A stretch of DNA of 33,624 nucleotides from an uncultured Porphyromonas sp. Its GTDB lineage: Bacteria; Bacteroidota; Bacteroidia; Bacteroidales; Porphyromonadaceae. Made by a program: the position numbers and the translations under genes. Shown piece after piece: positions 23,845-32,580 of the stretch; positions within the stretch are counted from its first letter, which is position 1, and each line of letters begins with the position of its first letter. The notes under the pieces are model-generated. The model had not been told where the DNA came from and searched no databases. It was given only the letters and a program-made list of their open reading frames with translations. The DNA is taken from NCBI RefSeq assembly GCF_902489635.1, contig NZ_CABUAN010000025.1, positions 1 through 33,624 on the forward strand, given 5' to 3'.

Positions 23845-25092
23845 TTACTTCGTCTGTACAAGGAATAGTCTATATCCTCCTTTGAGCGTCACCTTAATCG
23901 TTCGGAGCTTCTTCTGTAGTAGTTGTCCAGCTCCCTGCATCACCCCCCTAGTCACCTCTGAGATGATTTGGTCTTTAGCCGATGAGGAAAAGGTGAAAGA
24001 GGTTCCCATCGATCCCCCGACATTTGCCCCCACCTCCTTGAGCGCTGACACCTCTTCAGAGCCAGGAATATAGACTCCCATCTGTCCGTCTGTATCATAG
24101 GCAGATAGTTTGACCGGCAGAATGCGACCATTCACCTCTATGCTCTTAATCACTAGCTGCATTCGGTTGCCATCTATCTTAGCTTGTGCCATCAAGAGAC
24201 TATGCTTCGGAATTGATATTTGCTGCACACGAGCCGTCTCCAGCAGGCGAAGGGCAACGTAGTCACCCTCTTTGAGGGTCGTTGTTTTGTCCACCACTAC
24301 GCAAAGGGTATTGCGCTCGCCAGAGCGTGCGGAGCTATTAAAGAGCGAATGAAAGCTCATATTCCGCTCCTTGGCTCCGTACATCTCCATAAACTCCTCG
24401 TCACTCATAGGCTGGTCCAGTGCTGAGACCAACGGCTTGTGGTCAGCTATTATCTCCATTGGAGCCTCGTCCTTGGCAGCTCCACCGCTAGGCGGAGAGA
24501 CCATCTGAGACTGCTCACTCATAGGCATAGCTCCATGGGCAGAAGAGGCACCAGCTGCGGGCAAGTACTTAGCCGCCATTTGGTAGCTCTTCTCCATAAG
24601 AGCTAGTTGCTTAGCTTCCTCATCATCGTCTTGTTGGCTAAGCTCGTGCAGTTCACGTCTGAGGTCATCAATCTCCTGTTGCATAGCTTCTCGCTCCTCC
24701 TCATAAGGGTCAGAGCCGTAGAAGTCCGCTAGCAAACGGTTGTTCTCCTCGTATCGTTGCATCGAAGACTCAATCTTATTGCCAACGACCGCCTCCTGCG
24801 GGTCGCTCTCAGACGAGGTTCCCTCCTGCTGAAAGTACTCCGCCAGTCTCCCCACCTCCTCACGAGCTTGCTCCTCTTGAGTTGTATGGTCAACTAGTTC
24901 ATAGGCTTTGAGTTTATTCTCCGTAAGCTTTTCGGTCGTAGCTTGTGGTATGTTGTCATTCAACCCCTCACCAGTGTCCGTTTGCTCCTTAGTGGCGGGT
25001 GCAAATATAAACCACATAGCAAGGGCAAAGATAATCCCTAGCCCTGCGAAGACTAACACCTTCTTCAATTGTTCTTTCTGTTTATGCTCCAT
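23845..25092 (-). CDS. traM: Conjugative transposon protein TraM (VirB10-like)
   Basis: 415 residues. A single membrane helix (about 12-30) follows a short cytoplasmic Lys-rich tail; then a long acidic, Gln/Glu-rich region with a coiled-coil stretch (about 115-165, YEEEREAMQQEIDDLRREL), then a conserved C-terminal periplasmic domain (about 245-415). The inner-membrane anchor, flexible linker and beta-rich C-terminal domain are VirB10-like, bridging the two membranes. It overlaps traL by 11 bp. Confidence 0.9.
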   Translation of the reverse strand: MEHKQKEQLKKVLVFAGLGIIFALAMWFIFAPATKEQTDTGEGLNDNIPQATTEKLTENKLKAYELVDHTTQEEQAREEVGRLAEYFQQEGTSSESDPQEAVVGNKIESSMQRYEENNRLLADFYGSDPYEEEREAMQQEIDDLRRELHELSQQDDDEEAKQLALMEKSYQMAAKYLPAAGASSAHGAMPMSEQSQMVSPPSGGAAKDEAPMEIIADHKPLVSALDQPMSDEEFMEMYGAKERNMSFHSLFNSSARSGERNTLCVVVDKTTTLKEGDYVALRLLETARVQQISIPKHSLLMAQAKIDGNRMQLVIKSIEVNGRILPVKLSAYDTDGQMGVYIPGSEEVSALKEVGANVGGSMGTSFTFSSSAKDQIISEVTRGVMQGAGQLLQKKLRTIKVTLKGGYRLFLVQTK

Positions 25093-25369
25093 AGTTACTA
25101 ATCACTAAATGTTCCATTCTCTTGATGTAGGTTGTATCCCTCTGTATCGGGCTGTCCACCAGCTCTCCCATAGGGATAGGTGGCTTCTCCTCACGGTGCG
25201 GGAGGAAGAATTGTGCCACCATCCAGATTGAGCAGACTAGGTAGACGAGACTCAGTCCGTAGACAATAATCTGTCGCTGTCTGTTCGTTAGCATATTGCA
25301 TCGCTCTCTTAGCCGTACCTGCCCTCTCAAATAGCTTCTTCTGAGGGTAGGTCTACTTCTCCGCTTCAT
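25082..25369 (-). CDS. traL: Conjugative transposon protein TraL
   Basis: 95 residues from MKRRSRPTLRR; the longer frame would add ten residues and overlap traK by 26 bp, whereas this start leaves a 4-bp gap. A basic N-terminus (about 35 residues) precedes one membrane helix (about 37-57) and a short periplasmic tail. Size, topology and place between traK and traM fit TraL (DUF3989). Met26 (MLTNRQRQ) is a later possible start. Small inner-membrane part of the transfer apparatus. Confidence 0.75.
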   Translation of the reverse strand: MKRRSRPTLRRSYLRGQVRLRERCNMLTNRQRQIIVYGLSLVYLVCSIWMVAQFFLPHREEKPPIPMGELVDSPIQRDTTYIKRMEHLVISNYGA

Positions 25370-25373
25370 ATTC

Positions 25374-25997
25374 TTATCGCTTGTAAGTTTGGATGTCACG
25401 ATTCTCTCGTACGAGGAAGTGCTCCATCAGAAACCCTTGTGGATTGTTGTCCGAGCGAACCGAGTTTTGTAGCGAGCAACTAGTCACCAAGCTCCGCTCC
25501 GTGACATTGCTCTGTCGGATAATAAACTGCCGAGCAAAGGTGGTTACTTCATAGGGGTATGAGTCAAAGTCACACCGTATGGAGTCAATCTCTATACGTT
25601 GGTTGACATTGCCCGAGATAGCTCGATTGTAGTACCCTTTCTCCGCTAGATCCTTGTAGTAGTTAAAGGCGGACTTGTCACATAGTTGGAAAGCACGCTC
25701 CATATTCTTCTCGATAGCATCCTTGTCGGGTGCAATCGTGAAGAAAAGCTCGTGAAAGCGTCTTACATGCTCTCGAGCCTCCACTGGGCGGTTCATCGAA
25801 GCGTCTTGGCTAAGAGCCAGCATCAGAGACTTTCCTTGGTCTAGTACGTACACCTTCTCACGCTGCTTCTTAGCAAAGCTGTACGAAGCATAGACCGCAT
25901 AGCTACTGACCGCTATGCAGACTATCGCAAAGATGATAGCGTAGAGCCTAATCTGCTTGAAAGAGGTCTCTATGTTTGTGAGTGATTTGAATTCCAT
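25374..25997 (-). CDS. traK: Conjugative transposon protein TraK (VirB8-like)
   Basis: 207 residues. A short cytoplasmic N-terminus beginning MEFKSLTNIETSFKQIR, one membrane helix (about 17-38), and a periplasmic domain of about 165 residues. This is the standard TraK of Bacteroidetes elements and has VirB8-like layout. It is separated from traJ by 363 bp holding a repeat array, by far the largest gap inside the operon, so an internal start or processing point here is possible. Confidence 0.9.
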   Translation of the reverse strand: MEFKSLTNIETSFKQIRLYAIIFAIVCIAVSSYAVYASYSFAKKQREKVYVLDQGKSLMLALSQDASMNRPVEAREHVRRFHELFFTIAPDKDAIEKNMERAFQLCDKSAFNYYKDLAEKGYYNRAISGNVNQRIEIDSIRCDFDSYPYEVTTFARQFIIRQSNVTERSLVTSCSLQNSVRSDNNPQGFLMEHFLVRENRDIQTYKR

Positions 25998-26047
25998 ATT
26001 CCATTATTCTAATTGTCTTATATCTAAAAACTTCTGAGGGGTAGTCT

Positions 26048-26225
26048 AGTGCCAATGTGCCTTGGCACTCCAGTGCCATACGGGTGAAACTCTAGTGCCA
26101 ACCCCACTTGACACTGCAGTTTCATACGGAAGAAACTGTAGTGTCATAGGTAAGAAACTCTAGTTTCATAGGCAGGAAACTCCAGTGCCATGGGTAGGGA
26201 ACTGTAGTGCCGCACGGCAGGCACT
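26048..26225. repeat. Array of eight 20-22-bp near-palindromes, 22-bp period
   Basis: Units start at 26048, 26072, 26094, 26118, 26140, 26162, 26184 and 26206. Each begins AGT and ends ACT, and each is separated from the next by 2 bp. The arms vary: AGTTTC/GAAACT in units 4 and 6, AGTGCC/GGCACT in units 1 and 8, near-matches in 3 and 7, unmatched arms in 2 and 5. The centre is often ATACGG or ATAGG. It lies in the gene-free stretch 25998-26360; besides it I see only a CCCTTC-GGCT-GAAGGG hairpin at 26342-26357, just after traJ. Confidence 0.8.
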
Positions 26226-26360
26226 ACGATTACCTCCCCCAGCTACTACATTGACACACATAGGAGGAGCTAATCCTACCCACCTGACCGTCATACGACC
26301 GTCACGTGGTCATCGCATCCTCATCAAGCGTGTCATAGCCACCCTTCGGCTGAAGGGACG

Positions 26361-27398
26361 CTATTTGCCCTTGATAAGTGCCCCTTTGATACGTCCGCCT
26401 ACGTTGCCAGCTATAGATCCAGTGGCACCAGCGACCGCCTTACCTCCCGTATAGGCACCTTGGGCACCTCGTTGCGCCGTCTGATTGACATTGCGTCCGT
26501 ATGCCCCGATACCACCACCAGCCTCTATAATCCAGCCCGCTACCGTAGGAACACAGAAGTACCCCACGATACCGATCAAGAAGAAGACAATGTAGTACCA
26601 GCTACCCGAATCGGGCAGATAGTTGGGGTCACTCAATGCTGCAATATCCTTCTGCACCATCAACACCTGTATCTTTGTGAGGAGAGCAGAGAGGACAGAG
26701 CTCACGGGTAACCACAGATAGACCGATATGTAGCGGGAGAACCAAGCCGTAAGCGACCCCGACAATCCATCCCAAACGGCAATACCAAAGACGATTGGTC
26801 CCAGTATGCTCAGCACGATAAGAAAGAAGGTCCGGAGCGTATCAATAATCAGAGCAGCTGCATGGTATAGCAACTCTATGAGGTCATGGAGTTGCTTCAT
26901 CAGCCATTGCTTTGTTTTGTAAGCAGCACGCTCGGCATACATTCCAGCGATGGTCACCGCATCGCTCGGACCGATGATCCCCATCTCCTCTATCTTTTGG
27001 TCAAAAGCTTCATTGGAAACCAAGTAAGCCGTCTCGGGGTTACGGAGATAGGCAGCCTCTTGTAGTTTGTCACGCTTAGCAATCAACTTGTCTAGTTGTA
27101 CCGTCTGCTTATTGACCATTCGCTCTGTACCTTGTACCACAGGAGAGAGAATCGTATTCATCGTACCCAGCACAATCGTTGGGAAGAACATAATACAGAA
27201 GCCCAGCACAAAAGGTCGCAGTAAGGGGAAAAGATCAATCGGCTCGGCACGAGACAACGAAGACCACACCCTTACGGCTACATAGAAGAGAGCTCCTAAT
27301 CCCGCAATCCCCTTGGCAATGCCCGTCATCTCTCCACAGAGAGGCATCATCTCCTGATAGGTGGAGCGGAGTAATTCATGTAGTGATGCAAAGTCCAT
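26361..27398 (-). CDS. traJ: Conjugative transposon protein TraJ (VirB6-like)
   Basis: 345 residues, polytopic inner-membrane protein with helices at about 25-45, 60-82, 185-210 and 260-290 and further weaker ones. The opening MDFASLHELLRSTYQEMMPLCGEMTGIAKGI and the C-terminal Gly/Ala-rich tail (GAQGAYTGGKAVAGATGS) are typical of TraJ. It is taken as the VirB6-like channel component. It lies 32 bp after traI and is followed by a short hairpin and the palindrome array. Confidence 0.9.
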   Translation of the reverse strand: MDFASLHELLRSTYQEMMPLCGEMTGIAKGIAGLGALFYVAVRVWSSLSRAEPIDLFPLLRPFVLGFCIMFFPTIVLGTMNTILSPVVQGTERMVNKQTVQLDKLIAKRDKLQEAAYLRNPETAYLVSNEAFDQKIEEMGIIGPSDAVTIAGMYAERAAYKTKQWLMKQLHDLIELLYHAAALIIDTLRTFFLIVLSILGPIVFGIAVWDGLSGSLTAWFSRYISVYLWLPVSSVLSALLTKIQVLMVQKDIAALSDPNYLPDSGSWYYIVFFLIGIVGYFCVPTVAGWIIEAGGGIGAYGRNVNQTAQRGAQGAYTGGKAVAGATGSIAGNVGGRIKGALIKGK

Positions 27399-27430
27399 AG
27401 ATCCTAACGGCTATCTTTACGTAGTCAGTC

Positions 27431-28066
27431 TTACCAATATCGGCTCTCTGGATTTCCATAAAGCGCTTTGACCGATGCTAGATCATTCTTCTCGTGAGCA
27501 CGTACATAGCTCACGGAGATATTCTTTCGGGTGTAGTAAGATACAATCGATCGATACTCACGTAGTGTCGTATAGATGCGGTCTATCATCTGCATACGCT
27601 CGCTATCATTCATCGAGAACACCTTGCTCTTAGCTACAGACTTCAGCTCCTTAAGACTCTCTCCACTCAGTTCCAAGAGTTTGGCATATCCAGCAGCCAT
27701 AGCGGCAAGCTCTGTGGGGCGGAAGTTTGGGTCCGCTAGCATCTTCTTGTAGGAGGTTACATAGATCTCTGATATGTCTCCCACCATTAGGATGCACTCC
27801 TTCACCTTGTAGGCATCGCCTATAAGGTTGTTCACCTGCTTGAGCGCATCGTAGTACTTCTTGGTGTCGTTGTACAGTTTCTCCACCTCCTTAAAACCAC
27901 TTAGCGTGTTTTTGACCGTCTTTGAGGCGGTGGCAATCTCCTTAATGGAGTTAGCTATGTTGCCAGCAAAGTTCCCAGGGTCGGTAACCACCCACTGAGC
28001 GCGGGCTTGAGGGATAAATAGGCTCATTGCAAAGAGAGCCATCAGCAGATACTTTTTCATTGTCAC
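27431..28066 (-). CDS. traI: Conjugative transposon protein TraI (DUF4141, VirB5-like)
   Basis: 211 residues. A signal peptide is cleaved after about ARA, giving mature QWVVTDPGNFAGNIANSIKEI, a start characteristic of DUF4141. The mature part is helical, with FKEVEKLYNDTKKYYDALKQV and a YAKLLELSGES region, consistent with a VirB5-like secreted component. Met3 is an equally good start. It lies 20 bp after traG. The name TraI here follows Bacteroides usage and has nothing to do with F-plasmid relaxase. Confidence 0.88.
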   Translation of the reverse strand: MTMKKYLLMALFAMSLFIPQARAQWVVTDPGNFAGNIANSIKEIATASKTVKNTLSGFKEVEKLYNDTKKYYDALKQVNNLIGDAYKVKECILMVGDISEIYVTSYKKMLADPNFRPTELAAMAAGYAKLLELSGESLKELKSVAKSKVFSMNDSERMQMIDRIYTTLREYRSIVSYYTRKNISVSYVRAHEKNDLASVKALYGNPESRYW

Positions 28067-28086
28067 TAGGTATTTGATTGTTACTA

Positions 28087-30606
28087 TTATTGCTTATCTC
28101 TTTTCTCTATGGCGAGTTGTCGGATGGCCGACTCAATGTCACCTCCCAGCTGCTCCGCACGTTGCATTACTTCCAGCTTCTCTCGCTCCTCTGTCGTATA
28201 GGTGAGATACTCCTCCATACTCACCTCTGTAGCATAGACGGCACTCTGCATACCTCCCAGCCCGACCCACACCTCTTTGTAGAGTCGGTGAGGATCGTTG
28301 TTCTGATTGATTGAGAGGATTTGGCTCTTCTCCTTTTCGGAGAGACCCAGCATCGACTGGATACCATCAAACTTGGTCATGTACTTACGCTGGTCTAGGA
28401 GGATCTTGCAGTCAGAGTTGTTGATGATACTCTCCTTCACTACGGGTGAAGAGATGATGTCATCTACCTCCTGCGTCACCACAATAGCCTCTCCGAAATA
28501 CTTTCTGACCGTCTTGTAGAGATACTTAATGTAGTCCGCCATATTCTCCGAAGCGATCGCCTTCCAGGCCTCCTCGATAAGGATCATCTTGCGGATACCC
28601 TTCAGTCGGCGCATCTTATTGATAAAGGCTTCCATAATGATAATGGTCACCACGGGGAAGAGGTCTTTATTGTCCTTCACTTGGTCAATCTCAAAGACGA
28701 TAAACCGCTTTGAGAGCAGGTCTATGTTCTTATCCGAGTTCAGTAGGAAGTCGTAACGACCACCTTTGTAGTACTGCTTGAGCGTAGTCAGAAGGTTATT
28801 GATATTGAAGTCTGAGAGCGTCACCTTGATATCTCGTTGCTCCATATCCTTACGATAGACATCTCTAAGGTATTCGTAGAAGCTGTTGAAGTTCGGGACA
28901 ATACTAGCATCTGAGCAGATGAGCTCGATATAGGCATTGACAGCAGAGCCCAGCTCTCCAGCCTCAGTCTTGGTGACCCGCTCATCGGCACTCTTCCAAA
29001 GCGTCATCAGTAGGGTGCAGATACTCTCCCGCTTCTCTACATCAAAGAACTTGTCATCCGTATAAAAAGGATTGAAGGAGATAGGATGGTCATGGGTGTA
29101 GGTGAAGTAGACTCCATCCTCCCCCTTTGTCTTACGATGGATTAGTTCGCACAACCCTTGATACGAGTTACCCGTATCGACCAAGAGGACATGCGCCCCC
29201 TGCTCGTAATATTGTCGTACCATATGGTTCGTAAAGAAACTCTTACCACTGCCCGAAGGTCCCAAGATAAACTTGTTGCGGTTGGTAATGATTCCTTGCT
29301 TCATCGGCAGATCAGAAATGTCGAGATGTATCGGCTTACCAGATAATCTGTCTGCCATCTTAATCCCAAAGGGTGAGAGCGAGTCCTTGTAGTTGGTCTC
29401 TGCCGTGAAGAAACAGAGAGCCGGCTCAATGAAGGTGTAGAAAGACTCTTCTGCGGGAAAGTCGCCTGCATTACCCGGGATAGCCGCCCAGTAGAGGGTC
29501 GCTGTATCGATGGTGTTGTGTCTAGGACGGCACTCCATCAAGGCAAGGGCAGAGCCCACATCATTCTTGACTTGTCGTAGCTCCTCTTCATCGTCACTCC
29601 ATGCCAAGACATTAAAGTGAGCTCTAATGGAGGTGAGTCCCTGAGAGTGTGCTGTGTTGAGATACTCCTGTATCCACTCTTCGTTGATTTGATTACTACG
29701 GCTGTAGCGTGCTAGAGAGTGCATATTCCTAGCTTGCTTCTCAAAACGCTGCAAGTTAGCCTCGCTATCTTCAATGAAGAGGTATTGATTGTAGATATGG
29801 TCGCAGGGGAGCATCAGCCCCACTGGAGAGGCAAAGGAGAGGCGGCAGTCTGAGCGGTCTGTTGATAATCGCTCATAGCGACCATCGGTACTGACCGTAG
29901 TGGGTAGATCATCCGTATCCGAGAGCGTATGCAGGCAAAGCATATTGTCTCCCACACGTACAAGGTCTGCCCCTAAACGTATATCCTCCAATGTGCCGTG
30001 TCTGCTATCTGATAGAGAGAAGTAGCGATCTAATAGAGCAGCTTGCTCCCTAGAGCCAACCAGCTCAGCCTCGCTCATTCGAGCCAGCTTTATCAATTCG
30101 GAGTCATTGATGATGCGTTCGAACTGATCCACCGCCTCCATAAACTTCACCATCTCCTCTTCGTTGGTAATCTCTTTAGGGAGTAGATGACCTCTACAAA
30201 GCGTTGAGAAGCTACTCTGCTGTGCCATACGCTGTCTATTGCTCTTCGTGATAAAGAGGTAGACGGTATGGTTTAGATAGGGTCGCTCATTGAAGTGTCT
30301 CTCAGAGGCACGAGCGAGAAAGCTCAAAGGCTTTTCCTGACCACGCTTGCAAGTCGTATGGTAGCACTCCTTGATGAACCAATCTTGCTTGTGAACGATC
30401 GTGAAGTTGGGTAGCACCTTGATTGCTTTATGCCAAGTAGAGTGCATCGTCTCATACTCTGCAGATGTGACTGTAAAAAGCTCGGGTAGCTCCACTCGAA
30501 AAGCAACCGTCACATCAGCATCCTTACTGACAATGCACCCATGCTCGACACTCAGCAAGGGGAACTTTGACTCTAAGGTGGTTATCTTGCTTCTGTTTCT
30601 CATCAT
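28087..30606 (-). CDS. traG: Conjugative transposon ATPase TraG (VirB4-like)
   Basis: 839 residues. The cytoplasmic ATPase that powers the transfer apparatus. Walker A GPSGSGKSFF starts at residue 449; the following VLLVDTGNSY is the strand before the nucleotide site, and a Walker B segment KMILIEEAWKAIAS lies in the last quarter, followed by an arginine/glutamine-rich stretch usual in VirB4 proteins. The N-terminal 400 residues are the VirB4 membrane-associated domain, and the length is typical. The start overlaps the traF stop by ATGA; Met2 is equivalent. This is not the coupling protein that carries the same name in other systems. Confidence 0.95.
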   Translation of the reverse strand: MMRNRSKITTLESKFPLLSVEHGCIVSKDADVTVAFRVELPELFTVTSAEYETMHSTWHKAIKVLPNFTIVHKQDWFIKECYHTTCKRGQEKPLSFLARASERHFNERPYLNHTVYLFITKSNRQRMAQQSSFSTLCRGHLLPKEITNEEEMVKFMEAVDQFERIINDSELIKLARMSEAELVGSREQAALLDRYFSLSDSRHGTLEDIRLGADLVRVGDNMLCLHTLSDTDDLPTTVSTDGRYERLSTDRSDCRLSFASPVGLMLPCDHIYNQYLFIEDSEANLQRFEKQARNMHSLARYSRSNQINEEWIQEYLNTAHSQGLTSIRAHFNVLAWSDDEEELRQVKNDVGSALALMECRPRHNTIDTATLYWAAIPGNAGDFPAEESFYTFIEPALCFFTAETNYKDSLSPFGIKMADRLSGKPIHLDISDLPMKQGIITNRNKFILGPSGSGKSFFTNHMVRQYYEQGAHVLLVDTGNSYQGLCELIHRKTKGEDGVYFTYTHDHPISFNPFYTDDKFFDVEKRESICTLLMTLWKSADERVTKTEAGELGSAVNAYIELICSDASIVPNFNSFYEYLRDVYRKDMEQRDIKVTLSDFNINNLLTTLKQYYKGGRYDFLLNSDKNIDLLSKRFIVFEIDQVKDNKDLFPVVTIIIMEAFINKMRRLKGIRKMILIEEAWKAIASENMADYIKYLYKTVRKYFGEAIVVTQEVDDIISSPVVKESIINNSDCKILLDQRKYMTKFDGIQSMLGLSEKEKSQILSINQNNDPHRLYKEVWVGLGGMQSAVYATEVSMEEYLTYTTEEREKLEVMQRAEQLGGDIESAIRQLAIEKRDKQ

Positions 30607-30929
30607 CTAGAGCTATTGAGTTGGTGAAAAAGCTGATAGACCGAACGGCGGTTCAAGAGATACCTGGGGTGTCTTCTTATAGCTCCTCGCTTCATCAATC
30701 CATATTGACCATACTTGCGATTCATGGCGAACGTTTGCCACACCACAACGGTGGCACCCACTACGCCTATGCCCAAGCAGATGATCTGACTGATGCCACA
30801 GAGATAGAGAATCACTACAAGGATGAAGATACTCAGTAACCCTCCTGCAAATAAGAAGAGGTAGTGAGCCTTCAAGCCCTTGAACTCCACCGTCCGACCG
30901 ACTCCTTTATTTACTTCCCAACTAGCCAT
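30603..30929 (-). CDS. traF: Conjugative transposon protein TraF (DUF4133, VirB3-like)
   Basis: 108 residues with two adjacent membrane helices (about 23-43 and 48-68) after the family start MASWEVNKGVGRTVEFKGLKA and before a basic C-terminus. This matches DUF4133/TraF; size and place before the VirB4-like gene are VirB3-like. It overlaps traE by one base (TAATG) and traG by 4. Confidence 0.88.
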   Translation of the reverse strand: MASWEVNKGVGRTVEFKGLKAHYLFLFAGGLLSIFILVVILYLCGISQIICLGIGVVGATVVVWQTFAMNRKYGQYGLMKRGAIRRHPRYLLNRRSVYQLFHQLNSSR

Positions 30930-31246
30930 TAGAGGAAGAAGCTACGCAGGATGGTAGCAGCCACGATGAGGAAGATACAAGCTCCAAACCAGCTTGCAGC
31001 TGTCTTGCTCGTATCGGGGTCTCCTGAGCTAAACTTATTGTACACCTTGACACCGCCTATCAAGCCCACCACTGCCCCAATGGCATAGATGAGCTTGGTG
31101 GCTGGGTCAAAATAGGAAGTGACCATCTTGGTCGCTTCGTTGATGCCCGCCATACCATTGCCTTGGGCAAAAGCTGTCGCACCTGTCATCATCAGGGTCA
31201 GGGCAAGCATCGCTAGGCGTTCCTTGCTAATCATTCGTCTGTTCAT
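30929..31246 (-). CDS. traE: Conjugative transposon protein TraE (DUF4134, VirB2-like)
   Basis: 105 residues. A signal-like hydrophobic segment ending ATAFAQ, then two membrane helices (about 51-68 and 83-103). The MVTSYFDPATKLIYAIGAVVGLIGGVKVYNKFSSGDPD stretch is characteristic of DUF4134/TraE. Small size, signal and two helices fit a VirB2-like pilin subunit; that role is inferred. It lies 54 bp after traD. Confidence 0.9.
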   Translation of the reverse strand: MNRRMISKERLAMLALTLMMTGATAFAQGNGMAGINEATKMVTSYFDPATKLIYAIGAVVGLIGGVKVYNKFSSGDPDTSKTAASWFGACIFLIVAATILRSFFL

Positions 31247-31300
31247 TGTCTGTCGTTATATCAAGTTGTTAAAGAATAATCTTGCTGTTCTATTGTTGGG

Positions 31301-32056
31301 TTACAAGTAGTAAGAGAGCGGTTTGTCTTCTTCTCCCGCTTCTGCCTCTACTTGGGAAAGTGAGGGTTCCTCTTCTAGCCCTTCAGCTTTCCGAAGGGTT
31401 GCAAAGAGATTGCGATGAGCTTCTTCCACTTGTAGCGTGTACTCTTTGAGCCGATCCATAAGCTCCGTTCCTCGCAAGGTGCGGAGCGTCTGGCACACCT
31501 CCTCTTCATTTTCATTAGTCAGTGAATCCTCTTGCTTACTCCATTGGCTAATCCGAGATAAATCTCTTGCTAGGATAGCTGTCGGGGAGAGTTCGGGCAG
31601 TGCTTCGCTGGCAATCTGTAACTCCTCCCGCAGGATGCTCTCCTCATCTAGATCCTCCATCGTGTAGGCGACTTGTATCTCGTTTTCTGCCTCAGGGATA
31701 GTTTCGCTTTCCGCTTCTAAAGGCTCTGTAGCGTCATCTCTTGGAGTTGACTTATCACTATCTAACTCTGCAAATGTAGCGGGATTATCGTCCGCTTTTT
31801 CAGACGAGGAACTCTTAGGAACCGTAGGGAAGGATGAGGAAACAAAAGGTTTGCTTTTGCCTACCAGTTCGTCTCTCTCTGGTTCCTTACGCTCTTGATT
31901 GGAGTCTGCCCGTTCCGTCTTCTCTCTCTTGGCTGTACCCTTTCTTTTAGGGGCTTGCTTAGAGTTGTTCAAGAGTCTCCGCCAATATGTGATGCCAAAG
32001 ATTACCCACACAATCACTAATAAGAGCAGTAAGCATCTCAATGTCTCTTCAATCAT
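31301..32056 (-). CDS. traD: Conjugal transfer protein, TraD-like
   Basis: 251 residues. One N-terminal membrane helix (about 6-25) is followed by a Lys/Arg-rich stretch and a long acidic, Ser/Glu/Pro-rich, probably disordered region; the last 110 residues are helical (LSRISQWSKQEDSL ... MDRLKEYTLQVEEAHRNLFATLRKAE). The call rests mainly on position between the DUF3408 gene and traE and on layout, since low-complexity sequence is hard to place. Overlaps the upstream gene by 4 bp. Not related to the TraD coupling protein of F. Confidence 0.65.
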   Translation of the reverse strand: MIEETLRCLLLLLVIVWVIFGITYWRRLLNNSKQAPKRKGTAKREKTERADSNQERKEPERDELVGKSKPFVSSSFPTVPKSSSSEKADDNPATFAELDSDKSTPRDDATEPLEAESETIPEAENEIQVAYTMEDLDEESILREELQIASEALPELSPTAILARDLSRISQWSKQEDSLTNENEEEVCQTLRTLRGTELMDRLKEYTLQVEEAHRNLFATLRKAEGLEEEPSLSQVEAEAGEEDKPLSYYL

Positions 32057-32580
32057 AGGTCAATAGTCTTATCTCGTCTCCGCTGAGAGGCGATTTGGTT
32101 TAATAGCTCCTGGTGCGTTTTCAAGTGATCCAGTACGATGTTCTCAATATAGCTTGTGATGGAGGTCTCTACACGGAGGTCACTCACCACATTTCGAAGT
32201 AGCTGTAGCACTTCGGTATGAATGCTGAAGCCAGACTTGTTGCGTCCATCTCGTACAGATGTCAGGAAACGTTCTTCGTACGCTGCAAACTCTAATGTCG
32301 ATGAGCAACTTCTAGGAGTAGACTTCTTTTTGGAGCTGTGACGCTGGGATGCTTGAGGAGAGGTGGTCGGAGTTGAGGCTGTTGTCTCCTCAGTCTCTGA
32401 GACGGCATTACACTCATCTTCAAGCGTTGGATTCTCTTCAAGCGTTGGCTCCTCATCTAAATCTATCGGCTCATCAAAGTCCGGGATATTCTCTGCGGTA
32501 CGCTTGGTGACCCCTATATTCGCCATCTCTCTCATCTTAGCTTGGAGCAGTCGCTCTCGCTGTTCTTTAAGTGAGCTCAT
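32053..32580 (-). CDS. DUF3408 protein (TraB/TraC position)
   Basis: 175 residues from MSSLKEQRERLLQAKMRE; this start overlaps the traA stop by ATGA, whereas the longer frame would overlap by 55 bp. A basic N-terminus, an acidic Glu/Pro/Thr-rich middle (about 35-85), and a C-terminal helical domain (FSIHTEVLQLLRNVVSDLRVETSITSYIENIVLDHL) that looks like a ribbon-helix-helix DNA-binding fold, as in DUF3408. Together with the ParA-like TraA it could act on element DNA; this is inference. Confidence 0.78.
   Translation of the reverse strand: MSSLKEQRERLLQAKMREMANIGVTKRTAENIPDFDEPIDLDEEPTLEENPTLEDECNAVSETEETTASTPTTSPQASQRHSSKKKSTPRSCSSTLEFAAYEERFLTSVRDGRNKSGFSIHTEVLQLLRNVVSDLRVETSITSYIENIVLDHLKTHQELLNQIASQRRRDKTIDL

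Noticed and set aside
26048..26225. CRISPR array
   Set aside because: Two-bp linkers instead of spacers, variable palindromic units, and no cas genes.
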